Source: Mesorhizobium sp. 131-2-1 (GTDB lineage: Bacteria; Pseudomonadota; Alphaproteobacteria; Rhizobiales; Rhizobiaceae). Taken from it: a stretch of DNA of 64,000 nt. The notes under the pieces are model-generated. The model was given only the letters and a program-made list of their open reading frames with translations, was not told where the DNA came from and searched no databases. Where the stretch lies: assembly GCF_016756535.1 (NCBI RefSeq), contig NZ_AP023247.1, forward strand, positions 1,178,001-1,242,000, given 5' to 3'. Each line of letters starts with the position of its first letter. Position 1 is the first letter of the stretch. Shown one piece after another: positions 25,062 to 34,547 of the stretch. Made by a program: the position numbers and the translations under genes.

Positions 25062-25114
25062 GTTTGGAACGGGATGCGTGCATCCGCTATTCCGCTCCAA
25101 GTTGTTTGTTTGTC

Positions 25115-25158
25115 GCATGATCTTGGTCCGAAAGGTCGGCAGCTTTTCGGGATCATGC
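25115..25158. repeat. GCATGAT-type extragenic palindrome
   Basis: GCATGATC...CCGAAA paired with TTTCGG-GATCATGC, between livF and the small membrane protein gene. It shares its arms with the copies at 50345-50391 and 5720-5764. The repeat could form a stable hairpin in the polycistronic RNA and lower downstream expression. Confidence 0.7.
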
Positions 25159-25173
25159 TAGGGAGACTTCATC

Positions 25174-25521
25174 ATGCAGGGCATTCTCTATGAGGAACCC
25201 TCGATCTGGCAGTTCTTCTTCGTCACCTGCCTGCTCGGTGGCTGGGCCGCGTGGATGACCGGCAAGGCGAGCGCTCAGACATGGCGCAGCTTCGTCCAGC
25301 TCTTCCTCTACATGCTCGGACTCGGTATCGGCATCAGGTTCATCCATCACGCGCTATTCGGCGGCACGATGTTCTCGCTGCATTACTACATCGTCGACAC
25401 CATCGTGCTGATGATACTGGGCTTCCTCGGCTATCAATACACGCGCACCAACCAGATGGTTACGCAGTATAATTGGCTCTACGAAAGAGCCTCGCTTTTG
25501 AGCTGGAAGCCGAAAGGCTGA
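25174..25521 (+). CDS. Small membrane protein of the liv locus (DUF6867-like)
   Basis: 115 residues with three predicted membrane segments (WQFFFVTCLLGGWAAWM; FVQLFLYMLGLGIGIRFI; IVDTIVLMILGFLGYQY). It lies between livF and the substrate-binding protein gene. Small proteins of this kind recur in alphaproteobacterial liv clusters and are annotated as DUF6867 as I recall; no function is established that I know of. It could be an accessory subunit of the permease. GGGAG lies 10 bases before ATG 25174. Confidence 0.75.
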   Translation: MQGILYEEPSIWQFFFVTCLLGGWAAWMTGKASAQTWRSFVQLFLYMLGLGIGIRFIHHALFGGTMFSLHYYIVDTIVLMILGFLGYQYTRTNQMVTQYNWLYERASLLSWKPKG

Positions 25522-25658
25522 GGTTCATGATTAACGCCGCCTCGGGGATGAAACGGCGTGACAAGTGCCTGAAAATCGGCAAACTATGCTTTCTGCGATA
25601 AGGGTGGGCATCGCATGAAAGTATCATCCACGCCCACTCCGTAAATGGGAGCGTTTAT

Positions 25659-26777
25659 ATGAAAAAGTCACTCTTGTCCGCCGTGGCTCTGACCGCGCTC
25701 GTCGCGTTCAGCGGTAGCGCGTGGGCTGACATCCTGATCGGCGTCGCCGGTCCGATCACCGGCCCGAACGCCGCCTTTGGCGCGCAGTTGCAGAAGGGCG
25801 CCGAGCAGGCCGCCGCCGACATCAACGCGGCGGGCGGCATCAACGGCCAGCAGATCAAGCTCGAGATCGGCGACGACGTGTCGGATCCGAAGCAGGGCAT
25901 CTCGGTCGCCAACAAGTTCGTCGCCGACGGCGTCAAGTACGTTGTCGGTCACTTCAACTCGGGCGTCACCATCCCGGCCTCGGAAGTCTATGCCGAGAAC
26001 GGCATCCTGGTCATCACGCCTTCGGCAACCAACCCGCAGCTGACCGAGCGCGGCCTGTGGAACACGTTCCGCACCTGCGGACGCGACGACCAGCAGGGTA
26101 AGGTCGCCGGCGACTATCTGGCCAAGAATTTCAAGGACGCCAAGATCGCCGTTATCCACGACAAGACGCCTTACGGCCAGGGCCTCGCCGACGAAACCAA
26201 GAAGGCGCTCAACGGCAACGGCGTCACCGAAGCCCTGTATGAAGGCATCAATGTCGGCGACAAGGACTTCTCGGCCCTCATCGCCAAGATGAAGGAAGCC
26301 GGCGTCTCCGTCGTCTATTACGGCGGCCTGCACACCGAAGCCGGCCTGATCATGCGCCAGCTCGCCGACCAGGGCCTCAAGGCCCAGTTCATGTCGGGCG
26401 ACGGCATCGTGTCGAACGAACTGGCCTCGATCGCCGGCGACGCCGTCAACGGCACGCTGATGACGTTCGCTCCGGATCCGCGCAAGAACCCGAACGCCAA
26501 GGAACTCGTCGAGAAGTTCCGCGCCGCCGGTTTCGAGCCTGAAGCCTACACGCTCTACTCCTATGCCGCTCTGCAGATCGTCGCCGCCGCCGCCGCCAAG
26601 GTTGGCTCCGCCGACGACGCGCAGAAGGTTGCGGATGAGATCAAGAAGAGCGGCCCGTGGAAGACCGCGATCGGCGACATCGGCTATGACGCCAAGGGCG
26701 ACATCACGCGTCCCGACTACGTGCTGTACACCTGGAAGAAGGGTGACGACGGCAAGTACACCTACTTCGAGCAATAA
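25659..26777 (+). CDS. livJ: Branched-chain amino acid ABC transporter substrate-binding protein
   Basis: 372 residues: signal peptide [20 protein letters not shown] with cleavage near AWA, then a two-lobed LivJ/LivK-type binding protein. Family blocks: [53 protein letters not shown] and [13 protein letters not shown]. Codon use is strongly biased, as in abundant periplasmic proteins. It probably has its own promoter in the 137 bases after the small membrane gene, because binding protein is needed in excess. A strong terminator follows. Confidence 0.94.
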   Translation: MKKSLLSAVALTALVAFSGSAWADILIGVAGPITGPNAAFGAQLQKGAEQAAADINAAGGINGQQIKLEIGDDVSDPKQGISVANKFVADGVKYVVGHFNSGVTIPASEVYAENGILVITPSATNPQLTERGLWNTFRTCGRDDQQGKVAGDYLAKNFKDAKIAVIHDKTPYGQGLADETKKALNGNGVTEALYEGINVGDKDFSALIAKMKEAGVSVVYYGGLHTEAGLIMRQLADQGLKAQFMSGDGIVSNELASIAGDAVNGTLMTFAPDPRKNPNAKELVEKFRAAGFEPEAYTLYSYAALQIVAAAAAKVGSADDAQKVADEIKKSGPWKTAIGDIGYDAKGDITRPDYVLYTWKKGDDGKYTYFEQ

Positions 26778-26800
26778 GCCGACGAACGTCTGAAATCCGG

Positions 26801-26836
26801 AAATGCCCGGCGCGAAAGCGCCGGGCATTTTTGTTT
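26801..26836 (+). terminator. Rho-independent terminator of the liv cluster
   Basis: AAATGCCCGGCGC and GCGCCGGGCATTT pair perfectly around a GAAA tetraloop, followed by TTTTGTTTT. It closes the liv transporter region before pyc. Confidence 0.93.
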
Positions 26837-26984
26837 TATGGGCCTTTCATGCCCCGATCGGAGGCTCTGGCGCGAACAAACCATTTAAATCGGTTTAGAT
26901 GTCGCGCGAATCCGTTTGCACTGCAGCATTTTCACGCTAATCATTGCGCCAGCCCCCATCCTCTCCGTCCCTGGAGCCCTGTCC

Positions 26985-29900
26985 TTGGCAATCACGAAGA
27001 TCCTCGTCGCCAACCGGTCCGAAATCGCCATCCGCGTCTTTCGCGCGGCCAATGAGCTGGGCCTCAAAACCGTGGCGATCTGGGCCGAGGAGGACAAGTA
27101 TTCGCTGCATCGCTTCAAGGCCGACGAAAGCTACCAGGTCGGGCGCGGACCACACCTGGCCAAGGACATGGGGCCGATCGAGAGCTATCTGTCGATCGAC
27201 GAGGTGATCCGCGTCGCCAGGCTGTCGGGCGCCGACGCCATCCATCCCGGCTATGGCCTTTTGTCGGAAAGCCCGGAGTTCGCCGAAGCTTGCGCCACCG
27301 CCGGCATCACCTTCATCGGCCCGAAGCCGGAGACGATGCGGCGGCTCGGCAACAAGGTCGCGGCGCGCAACCTGGCGATCGAGGTCGGCGTGCCCGTCGT
27401 GCCCGCCACCGATCCGCTGCCGGACGACATGGAGGCGGTCAAGGAACTCGCCAAAGGCATCGGCTATCCGGTGATGCTGAAGGCATCATGGGGAGGCGGC
27501 GGCCGCGGCATGCGCGCCATCCGCGCCGAAGTCGACCTTGCCCGCGAGGTGATGGAAGGCAAGCGCGAGGCCAAGGCCGCCTTTGGCAAGGACGAGGTCT
27601 ATCTCGAAAAGCTGATCGAGCGCGCCCGCCATGTCGAGGTGCAGGTGCTGGGCGACACGCATGGCAATGCCGTGCATCTGTTCGAACGCGACTGCTCGAT
27701 CCAGCGGCGCAACCAGAAGGTCGTCGAGCGCGCGCCGGCGCCCTATCTCAGCGAGGCGCTGCGCCAGGAGCTGTGCGGCTATGCGCTGAAGATCGCGAAC
27801 GAGACCAGCTACATCGGCGCCGGCACGGTCGAGTTCCTGCAGGACGCCGACACCGGCAAGTTCTACTTCATCGAGGTCAATCCGCGCATCCAGGTCGAGC
27901 ACACCGTCACCGAAATGGTGACCGGCATCGACATTGTCAAAGCGCAGATCCACATCCTCGACGGCTTCGCCATCGGCACGCCGGAATCGGGCGTGCCGGC
28001 GCAAAAGGACATCAGGCTGAACGGCCACGCGCTGCAGTGCCGCATCACCACCGAGGATCCGGAGCACAATTTCATCCCGGACTACGGCCGCATCACCGCC
28101 TATCGCGGCGCGACCGGCTTCGGCATCCGGCTCGACGGCGGCACCGCCTATTCGGGCGCCGTCATCACCCGCTTCTACGATCCGCTGCTGGAGAAGGTGA
28201 CGGCCTGGGCGCCGACGCCGGCCGAGACGATCGCGCGCATGAACCGGGCGCTGCGCGAGTTCCGCATCCGCGGCGTGGCGACCAACCTGACCTTCCTCGA
28301 AGCGATCATCAATCACCCGAGCTTCGCCGACAATTCCTACACGACCAAGTTCATCGACACGACGCCGGAGCTGTTCCAGCAGGTGAAGCGGCAGGACCGT
28401 GCCACCAAGCTGCTCAACTACCTCGCCGACGTCAGCGTCAACGGCCATCCCGAGACGCGCGGCCGGCCGATGCCCAAGGCAGACGCGGCGGCACCCGTGG
28501 TGCCCTATCTCAACGGCAAGGTGCCGGACGGCAGCAAGCAGAAGCTCGACGCGCTCGGTCCGGAAAAATTCGCCGCCTGGATGCGTGCGCAGAAAGAGGT
28601 GCTGGTCACCGACACGACGATGCGCGACGGGCACCAGTCGCTGCTTGCCACCCGCATGCGCACGCATGACATCGCCGGCATCGCCGGCACCTATGCGCGG
28701 GCGCTGCCGCAGCTGCTGTCGCTCGAATGCTGGGGCGGCGCGACCTTCGACGTCGCCATGCGCTTCCTCACCGAGGATCCGTGGGAGCGGCTGGGCAAAG
28801 TGCGCGAGGCCGCGCCCAACCTTTTGCTGCAGATGCTTTTGCGCGGCGCCAATGGCGTCGGCTACACCAACTATCCCGACAATGTCGTGCAGCATTTCGT
28901 CAAGCAGGCAGCGGACGGCGGCGTCGATCTGTTCCGCGTCTTCGACTGTCTGAACTGGGTCGAGAACATGCGCGTCGCCATGGATGCGGTCGGCGCCGAG
29001 GGCAAGCTGATCGAAGCGGCGATGTGCTATACCGGCGATATACTCGATCCGGCGCGGGCCAAATACGACCTCAAATACTATGTCGGGCTGGCGAAGGAAC
29101 TCGAGGCCGCAGGCGCCCATATCATCGCCGTCAAGGACATGGCCGGGCTGCTCAAGCCATCAGCGGCGCGCGCGCTATTCAAGGCGCTGCGCGAGGCAAC
29201 CGACCTGCCGATCCATTTCCATACGCACGATACGTCCGGCCTGTCGGCGGCGACGGTGCTGGCGGCGGTGGAGACCGGCGTCGACGCGGTCGACGCGGCG
29301 ATGGATTCCTTCTCCGGCAACACCTCGCAGCCCTGCCTCGGCTCGATCGTCGAGGCGCTGAAGGGCACCGAGCGCGATCCCGGGCTAGACCCGCAATGGA
29401 TCCGCAAGATCTCGTTCTACTGGGAAGCGGTGCGCAACCAGTACGCGGCCTTCGAGAGCGATCTCAAGGGGCCGGCGTCGGAGGTCTATCTGCACGAAAT
29501 GCCCGGCGGGCAGTTCACCAACCTCAAGGAACAGGCGCGCTCGCTGGGTCTTGAAACACGCTGGCACGAGGTGGCGCAGGCCTATCACGACGTCAACCTG
29601 ATGTTCGGCGATATCGTCAAGGTGACGCCGTCCTCCAAGGTCGTCGGCGACATGGCGCTGATGATGATAAGCCAGGATCTCACCGTCGCCGATGTCGAGA
29701 ACCCGGCGCGCGACATCGCCTTCCCCGATTCGGTGGTCTCGATGCTGCGCGGCGATCTCGGCCAGTCGCCCGGCGGCTGGCCGCCGGCGCTGCAGAAGAA
29801 GGCGCTGAAGGGCGACAAGCCGATCACCGTGCGGCCAGGCTCGCTGCTGAAAGCCGCCGACCTCAAGGCCAGCCGCAAGGACATCGAGCAGAAGCTGGAG

Positions 29901-30443
29901 CGCAAGCTCAGCGAGTTCGAGTTCGCCTCGTGGCTGATGTATCCGAAGGTCTTCACCGACTTCGCTGCGGCGCAGGAAACCTATGGGCCGGTCAGCGTGC
30001 TGCCGACGCCGACCTATTTCTACGGCATGAAGTCGGAAGACGAGATCTTCGTCGACATCGAGAAGGGCAAGACGCTGGTGGTGCGCTGCCTTGCCATCGG
30101 CGACGTCGACGAGAAGGGCATGGTCACCGTGTTCTTCGAGCTCAACGGCCAGCCGCGGCGCGTCAAGGTGCCGGACCGCGCGCATGGGGCGTCGGCCGCC
30201 AAGGCGCGGCGCAAAGCGGAGCCGGGCAACGAGGCGCATGTCGGGGCGCCGATGCCGGGCGTGGTCTCCGCGCTTGCCGTCGCCGCCGGCCAGGCGGTCA
30301 AGGCTGGGGACGTGCTGCTGTCGATCGAGGCGATGAAGATGGAGACGGCGCTGCATGCCGAGCGCGACGGCGTGGTCGCCGAAGTGCTGGTCAAGGCCGG
30401 CGACCAGATCGATGCCAAGGATCTGCTGATCGCTTTCAACTGA
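26985..30443 (+). CDS. pyc: Pyruvate carboxylase
   Basis: About 1152 residues when read from TTG 26985, the normal size. That start has GGAG nine bases upstream and gives LAITKILVANRSEIAIRVFRA. Domains in order: biotin carboxylase (about 1-460; ATP-grasp KASWGGGGRGM, and EVNPRIQVEHTVTE), carboxyltransferase (about 530-830; TDTTMRDGHQSLLATR, with metal site HFHTHDTSG), and C-terminal biotinyl domain with the target Lys in EAMKMET. It makes oxaloacetate from pyruvate and bicarbonate to refill the TCA cycle, in the cytosol. It is a single-gene unit with a large hairpin just after the stop. Confidence 0.96.
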   Translation: MAITKILVANRSEIAIRVFRAANELGLKTVAIWAEEDKYSLHRFKADESYQVGRGPHLAKDMGPIESYLSIDEVIRVARLSGADAIHPGYGLLSESPEFAEACATAGITFIGPKPETMRRLGNKVAARNLAIEVGVPVVPATDPLPDDMEAVKELAKGIGYPVMLKASWGGGGRGMRAIRAEVDLAREVMEGKREAKAAFGKDEVYLEKLIERARHVEVQVLGDTHGNAVHLFERDCSIQRRNQKVVERAPAPYLSEALRQELCGYALKIANETSYIGAGTVEFLQDADTGKFYFIEVNPRIQVEHTVTEMVTGIDIVKAQIHILDGFAIGTPESGVPAQKDIRLNGHALQCRITTEDPEHNFIPDYGRITAYRGATGFGIRLDGGTAYSGAVITRFYDPLLEKVTAWAPTPAETIARMNRALREFRIRGVATNLTFLEAIINHPSFADNSYTTKFIDTTPELFQQVKRQDRATKLLNYLADVSVNGHPETRGRPMPKADAAAPVVPYLNGKVPDGSKQKLDALGPEKFAAWMRAQKEVLVTDTTMRDGHQSLLATRMRTHDIAGIAGTYARALPQLLSLECWGGATFDVAMRFLTEDPWERLGKVREAAPNLLLQMLLRGANGVGYTNYPDNVVQHFVKQAADGGVDLFRVFDCLNWVENMRVAMDAVGAEGKLIEAAMCYTGDILDPARAKYDLKYYVGLAKELEAAGAHIIAVKDMAGLLKPSAARALFKALREATDLPIHFHTHDTSGLSAATVLAAVETGVDAVDAAMDSFSGNTSQPCLGSIVEALKGTERDPGLDPQWIRKISFYWEAVRNQYAAFESDLKGPASEVYLHEMPGGQFTNLKEQARSLGLETRWHEVAQAYHDVNLMFGDIVKVTPSSKVVGDMALMMISQDLTVADVENPARDIAFPDSVVSMLRGDLGQSPGGWPPALQKKALKGDKPITVRPGSLLKAADLKASRKDIEQKLERKLSEFEFASWLMYPKVFTDFAAAQETYGPVSVLPTPTYFYGMKSEDEIFVDIEKGKTLVVRCLAIGDVDEKGMVTVFFELNGQPRRVKVPDRAHGASAAKARRKAEPGNEAHVGAPMPGVVSALAVAAGQAVKAGDVLLSIEAMKMETALHAERDGVVAEVLVKAGDQIDAKDLLIAFN

Positions 30444-30450
30444 CGGCAAG

Positions 30451-30498
30451 ATCGGTGCGTGAAGGCCGGCTGACGGCAGCCGTTCATGCCGCACCGAT
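30451..30498. repeat. Extended palindromic stem-loop after pyc
   Basis: ATCGGTGCG pairs with CGCACCGAT; inside it TGAA pairs with TTCA and CGGCTG with CAGCCG around an ACGG loop. There is no T tract, so it is not a typical intrinsic terminator. It could act as a 3'-end stabiliser or be a single-copy extragenic palindrome. Confidence 0.65.
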
Positions 30499-30596
30499 AA
30501 TGTCTTGACCCAACGCGCCTGCTCGGGCATCGAACCCGCTCCAATTTGCCGGCCGACTTTTGCGAGTCGCCGGTAGCCAACGACGCGGAGAGAAAA

Positions 30597-30857
30597 ATGG
30601 CCGACGACATCACCGAGACCAGCCAGACTGTTGCCGCCGGCCAGCTGCGTGCCTTCATCGAGCGCATCGAGCGGCTCGAGGAAGAGAAGAAGACGATTTC
30701 CGACGACATCAAGGACGTGTTCGCCGAAGCCAAGGGCACCGGCTTCGACACCAAGGCGATCCGCACCATCATCCGGCTGCGCAAGAAGGACCAGGCGGAG
30801 CGCCAGGAGGAAGAGTCCATTCTCGACCTCTACAAGGCCGCCCTCGGCATGGTCTGA
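30597..30857 (+). CDS. gapR: GapR-type nucleoid protein (DUF2312)
   Basis: 86 residues, very highly charged: [18 protein letters not shown], then [16 protein letters not shown], then [11 protein letters not shown]. This is the DUF2312/UPF0335 family, known from Caulobacter GapR. GapR clamps overtwisted, AT-rich DNA ahead of moving polymerases and stimulates type II topoisomerases. The start is ATG 30597, preceded by GGAGAG; an upstream in-frame ATG at 30546 is less suitable. Note that GapR is usually essential or important for growth in alphaproteobacteria. The 262 bases after it contain no gene I can support. Confidence 0.92.
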   Translation: MADDITETSQTVAAGQLRAFIERIERLEEEKKTISDDIKDVFAEAKGTGFDTKAIRTIIRLRKKDQAERQEEESILDLYKAALGMV

Positions 30858-31119
30858 GAACCGCGCCCGGTTTGCTCCCGTAATTCTTCCCCCGAGATGG
30901 GCGAGGCGTTTTGAAACCTCGCTCCGTACCTTCCTGGCTTCAGTCCGGGAGGCGTTCTCGCGCGCGATAGCGTGCGGAGCAGCCCGAACTCCCTCACCGC
31001 GAGGATCGTTGACCTGGTTCGCCTGGCGGCCGGGCCTTGCACCCGTTCGCCCAGCGGCTTCACGGAAACGCTGAAGCGATCTATCTCTTTGTTTTGGGGG
31101 CTGCAGCGAGCATCGAACC

Positions 31120-31566
31120 ATGAGCGAATTCGACTTTGGCGGCCGCCGCGCCTCGGAATTCCGCCAACGCGGCTTTTGGTCGCTGTTCGCCGAGCGGCAT
31201 CCTGAGGAAAGGACCTCGCTGGCGCGCCGCGGGCCCTGGTTCTGGCAGCGCGGGCTGCCGGATTTCGGACTGGTCCTTTCCATGTATGTCGCGCCGGCGC
31301 AGAACCATGTCGGCGTCTTCTTCGGCCGCAACGAGAAGTTCGGCGCCACCGAGTCCTGGTCCCGGCTGAAGCCGTTCCAGCCGGCGATCGAGGAGCGGCT
31401 GCAGCTCCGGCCGGATCAGAGTTCGCAAGGCCTCGGCATCAATTCGCTGTGGCGGGTGAATTGCTATGCCGAGGACAATTGGCCGGCGATGGCCGACTGG
31501 CTGGTGACGGAATGTACGCGCTTCGAGCGGGCTGTCGTCGCGGTGCTGGGGGAAACCCGGCCTTAG
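31120..31566 (+). CDS. Conserved hypothetical protein, 148 aa
   Basis: 148 residues with no signal peptide or membrane segment. It is rich in aromatic residues, with PWFWQRGLPDFGLVLSMYVAP, NHVGVFFGRNE and FQPAIEERL. The pattern of a beta-strand core followed by a helix resembles DUF4268-like nuclease-associated domains, but I cannot assign it. The start ATG 31120 lies after an unremarkable leader. It is transcribed away from gapR's terminator region towards the convergent arsenate reductase gene, so it is probably monocistronic. Confidence 0.6.
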   Translation: MSEFDFGGRRASEFRQRGFWSLFAERHPEERTSLARRGPWFWQRGLPDFGLVLSMYVAPAQNHVGVFFGRNEKFGATESWSRLKPFQPAIEERLQLRPDQSSQGLGINSLWRVNCYAEDNWPAMADWLVTECTRFERAVVAVLGETRP

Positions 31567-31604
31567 GCCCGACGGGTCGTTCGCCCGCCCAACCTGCCTG
31601 CTCT

Positions 31605-32114
31605 TCAATTCGGCCTGGACCCGTCGCGGCCGATTTCGTCCAGATGCTGCTGCAGCGCCAGCTTGTCGAGCGAACCCATCGGCAGGTTGGTGAACACCGC
31701 GATGCGGTTGTTCAGCATGCGATAGGCTTCGGCGAAGGCGAGATGCTGCTCGGCCTCGGTGCCGGATGCCTTGGCGGGGTCCGGCACCGCCCAAAGCGCG
31801 GTCATCGGATGGCCGGGCCAGATCGGACAGCTTTCATTCGCGGTGTTGTCGCAGACGGTGAAGACGAAGTTCATCTCCGGCGCGCCAGGTCCGGAAAACT
31901 CCTCCCAGCCTTTCGAGCGGGCGAAGGATGTGTCGTATTTCAGGCTTTCCAGCAGTTGCAGTGCATAGGGGTTGACCGTTCCCTTCGGCTGCGAGCCGGC
32001 AGAATAACCTTTGAAACGCCCAGCGCCGACGCGGTTCAGGATGGCCTCTCCCATGATCGACCGGGCCGAGTTCGCATTGCAGAGAAAAAGTACATTGTAG
32101 ACATGATCGCTCAT
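31605..32114 (-). CDS. arsC: Arsenate reductase ArsC (low-MW phosphatase fold)
   Basis: 169 residues. The phosphatase-loop CX5R is CNANSAR at residues 12-18, and TVCDNTANESCPIWPG is the block that separates ArsC from other low-MW tyrosine phosphatases. It reduces arsenate to arsenite for export, using the resolving cysteines together with thioredoxin or glutaredoxin. ATG 32114 follows GGAGGAG, which decides the start over the long upstream extension. No ArsR, ArsB or Acr3 gene is adjacent, so export and regulation must be encoded elsewhere. Confidence 0.88.
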   Translation of the reverse strand: MSDHVYNVLFLCNANSARSIMGEAILNRVGAGRFKGYSAGSQPKGTVNPYALQLLESLKYDTSFARSKGWEEFSGPGAPEMNFVFTVCDNTANESCPIWPGHPMTALWAVPDPAKASGTEAEQHLAFAEAYRMLNNRIAVFTNLPMGSLDKLALQQHLDEIGRDGSRPN

Positions 32115-32298
32115 TTTGAACTCCTCCATGCTGGCGCTGCAAAATGACTTGGTTGCGATGCGGAACACAGGTTTCCGGCCCATTTGAGCATTGATGCCAG
32201 ATTTCCATGTCATATTCGCGTCACATGTTGCGGGGGCTTGCTTTGACGGCAGGCTCCGGCATTTTCGAAGCGGCATGATCGCTAGCGGAGCCCAACCG

Positions 32299-32643
32299 AT
32301 GGACGAATCGCATCAGGCCGGCAAGGCGTCCGGCGAGGGCGGCTGCTCAGCCGGCTTCCTCCGCTCGCGCTGGCAGGGCAAGGTGCCGCTCGACCTGCTG
32401 TTCTGGCGCGACATGGTCGTTGTCGGCACGGCCATCAACATCGCATCGTCGGCGCTGGCGCTCATCCTGCTCGGGCTGAAGCTGCCGCTCTGGCTGGTTC
32501 TGGCCGTGCATTTCGCGCCGGTGCCCTACAGTCTCTTCCTGACCTTCGCCGTCTGGCGAACCGCCGAGAAATCCGGTGGCGGCAAGGCGTCGCTGATGAT
32601 GCTCGGCTCCGCGCTGTGGCTGATTGCGACGGTCGTGGCTTGA
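32299..32643 (+). CDS. Small membrane protein, 114 aa
   Basis: About 114 residues from ATG 32299 (GGAG upstream); ATG 32275 would add eight. A polar N-terminus of about 35 residues is followed by three membrane helices: VVGTAINIASSALALILLG, LWLVLAVHFAPVPYSLFLTF and ASLMMLGSALWLIATVVA. I do not recognise the family. It is divergent from arsC and convergent with msrB, with a shared terminator hairpin downstream. There are no catalytic motifs, and a regulatory or accessory membrane role is only a guess. Confidence 0.6.
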   Translation: MDESHQAGKASGEGGCSAGFLRSRWQGKVPLDLLFWRDMVVVGTAINIASSALALILLGLKLPLWLVLAVHFAPVPYSLFLTFAVWRTAEKSGGGKASLMMLGSALWLIATVVA

Positions 32644-32650
32644 AACGAAA

Positions 32651-32672
32651 AAGGGCGGCCGGAGCCGCCCTT
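32651..32672. terminator. Terminator between small membrane gene and msrB
   Basis: AAGGGCGGC-CGGA-GCCGCCCTT, nine perfect pairs. On the minus strand it is followed by a T run (CCCTTTTTCG), so it works best for msrB; on the plus strand the T run is poor. Confidence 0.8.
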
Positions 32673-32699
32673 CGCAGTCGATGAAGTCGGCACGGTCGC

Positions 32700-33104
32700 T
32701 CAGGCGGCCGGCTCGAATTTCAGCGCCACGCCATTGATGCAGTAGCGCAGGCCGGTCGGCGGCGGGCCGTCATCGAAGACATGGCCGAGATGGCTGCCGC
32801 AGCGGGCGCAATGGCATTCGGTCCGCACCATGCCGTAGCTGCGGTCGACCGTCGTCTCGACCGAGCCCGGCACCGGATCATTGAAGCTCGGCCAGCCGGT
32901 GCCGCTCTCGAACTTCAGCTTGGATTCGAACAGCGGCTGGTCGCAGCCGACGCAGGAAAACGTGCCGGCGCGCTTCTCATAAAGCAGGGCGCAGCTGCCG
33001 GGACGCTCGGTGCCATGGTTGCGCATGACGGCATATTGCTCGGGCGTCAGCCGGGCGCGCCATTCGGCATCGGTGCGGGTGACGGGGTAGGCGTGGGTGT
33101 CCAT
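32700..33104 (-). CDS. msrB: Peptide-methionine (R)-S-oxide reductase MsrB
   Basis: 134 residues from ATG 33104 (AGGAGAT upstream). MsrB reduces R-methionine sulfoxide in proteins. Seen: the zinc-binding CxxC pairs CVGC and [16 protein letters not shown], and the catalytic cysteine in [11 protein letters not shown]. There is no signal peptide, so it is a cytosolic form. The frame extends upstream through a palindromic repeat, which is not coding. Confidence 0.95.
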   Translation of the reverse strand: MDTHAYPVTRTDAEWRARLTPEQYAVMRNHGTERPGSCALLYEKRAGTFSCVGCDQPLFESKLKFESGTGWPSFNDPVPGSVETTVDRSYGMVRTECHCARCGSHLGHVFDDGPPPTGLRYCINGVALKFEPAA

Positions 33105-33179
33105 GAAGATCTCCTCGGCCTTGGCGGCTCGTTGTTGGATGCAAGCTATATTCGCACCAACATAGGCATTTGTTACAGC

Positions 33180-33330
33180 GATATTCAGGTGAGGCCGGCC
33201 TGCAAATGGCGGCGTCCTGCGCTTCCGGTGCTCACGTGCCGCAAGTACGCTGCGCTCCGGTTCTCGGACGCCACCCAGTTTGGTCGCTTTGCGTCCGTAT
33301 TCGACTCCGGCTCGGCCTGACCTGAATCTC
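33180..33330. repeat. Palindromic extragenic repeat, copy 2 of core family
   Basis: Terminal arms GATATTCAGGTGAGGCCGG and CCGGCTCGGCCTGACCTGAATCTC are imperfect inverted repeats. The core at 33217-33266 matches copies 1 and 3 except near the centre (CACGTGCCGCAAGTACG) and one base further on. It lies between msrB and the VWA-protein gene. Confidence 0.85.
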
Positions 33331-33348
33331 AGCCGCCCAGCCAGAAAA

Positions 33349-34539
33349 TCAATGTTTCCTTGAAAGCTGTTTCGTCGCGGCCTCGAGCCCCGCAAGCGTC
33401 AGCGGAAACATGCGGCCGCCGAAGATGTCGCGGATCAACTGGATCGAATGGGTGTAACCCCAGTTCTTCTGGTTCTCCGGGTTCAACCATATGGCATTTG
33501 GCCATTGCTGCAGCAGGCGGCCGAGCCAGACGCTGCCGGCCTCCGGGTTCCAGTGCTCGACCGAGCCGCCGGGATGGGCGACCTCATACGGGCTCATCGA
33601 GGCGTCGCCGACGACGATCACCTTGTAGTCGGGCCCGTATTTGTGAAGCAGGTCGAAGGTCGGGATCGTCTCGGCAAGGCGGCGGCGATTGTCCTTCCAC
33701 ACGCCCTCGTAAAGGCAATTGTGGAAGTAGAAATATTCGAGCTGGCGGAATTCGGCGCGGGCGGCCGAAAACAGCTCCTCGACACTCCTGATGTGGTCGT
33801 CCATCGAGCCGCCGACATCGAAAAACATCAAAAGCTTCACGGCGTTGCGCCGCTCAGGCCGCGTCTTGACGTCGAGATAACCGTGTTCGGCGGTGGCATG
33901 GATGGTGCCGGGCAGGTCGAACTCCTCCTCGGCGCCCTCGCGCACCCAGCGGCGCAGCCGCTTCAACGCCACCTTGATGTTGCGGGTGCCGAGTTCGACC
34001 GCGTCCTCGAAGTTCCTGAACTCGCGCTGGTCCCAGACTTTTACCGCGCGGCGGTGCCGGCTCTCGTGCTGGCCGATGCGCACGCCTTCCGGATTGTAGC
34101 CGTACGCGCCGAAGGGCGAGGTGCCGCCGGTGCCGATCCATTTCGAACCGCCCTGATGCCGGCCGTTCTGCTCCTCCAGCCGCTGCTTCAGCGTCTCCAT
34201 CAGCTTGTCGAAGCCGCCAAGCGCCTCGACCAGCTTCTTCTCCTCATCGGTCAGATGCTTTTCGGCAAGCCGCCGCAGCCACTCCTCGGGGATGTTGGCG
34301 ACGTCGACGGCATCTGGCCCGGCGGAAGCCTCGACACCTTTGAAGACGTGCGCAAAGACCTGATCGAAGCGGTCGATGTGCCTCTCGTCCTTCACCAGGG
34401 CCGAGCGGGCGAGGTAATAAAAGCCCTCGACGTCATAATCGACCAGCCCGGCTTCCAGTCCTTCCAGAAGCGACAGATATTCCCGCAGCGAAACGGGAAC
34501 CTGCGCGGCCTTCAGTTCGAGGAAGAAGGGGATGAACAT
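33349..34539 (-). CDS. VWA-domain CoxE-like protein of a MoxR/VWA module
   Basis: 396 residues from ATG 34539. The N-terminal half is helical; a VWA fold lies in the C-terminal half. Its metal-site motif reads [11 protein letters not shown], that is D-x-G-x-S where the usual MIDAS is D-x-S-x-[13 protein letters not shown] supplies the later conserved block. Together with the MoxR ATPase upstream it forms a MoxR-VWA pair, which in known systems works as a chaperone for metalloprotein or complex assembly (for example CoxD/CoxE for CO dehydrogenase). The client here is unknown. The GNAT gene ends eight bases before this start. Confidence 0.87.
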   Translation of the reverse strand: MFIPFFLELKAAQVPVSLREYLSLLEGLEAGLVDYDVEGFYYLARSALVKDERHIDRFDQVFAHVFKGVEASAGPDAVDVANIPEEWLRRLAEKHLTDEEKKLVEALGGFDKLMETLKQRLEEQNGRHQGGSKWIGTGGTSPFGAYGYNPEGVRIGQHESRHRRAVKVWDQREFRNFEDAVELGTRNIKVALKRLRRWVREGAEEEFDLPGTIHATAEHGYLDVKTRPERRNAVKLLMFFDVGGSMDDHIRSVEELFSAARAEFRQLEYFYFHNCLYEGVWKDNRRRLAETIPTFDLLHKYGPDYKVIVVGDASMSPYEVAHPGGSVEHWNPEAGSVWLGRLLQQWPNAIWLNPENQKNWGYTHSIQLIRDIFGGRMFPLTLAGLEAATKQLSRKH

Positions 34540-34547
34540 GGGCTCCT

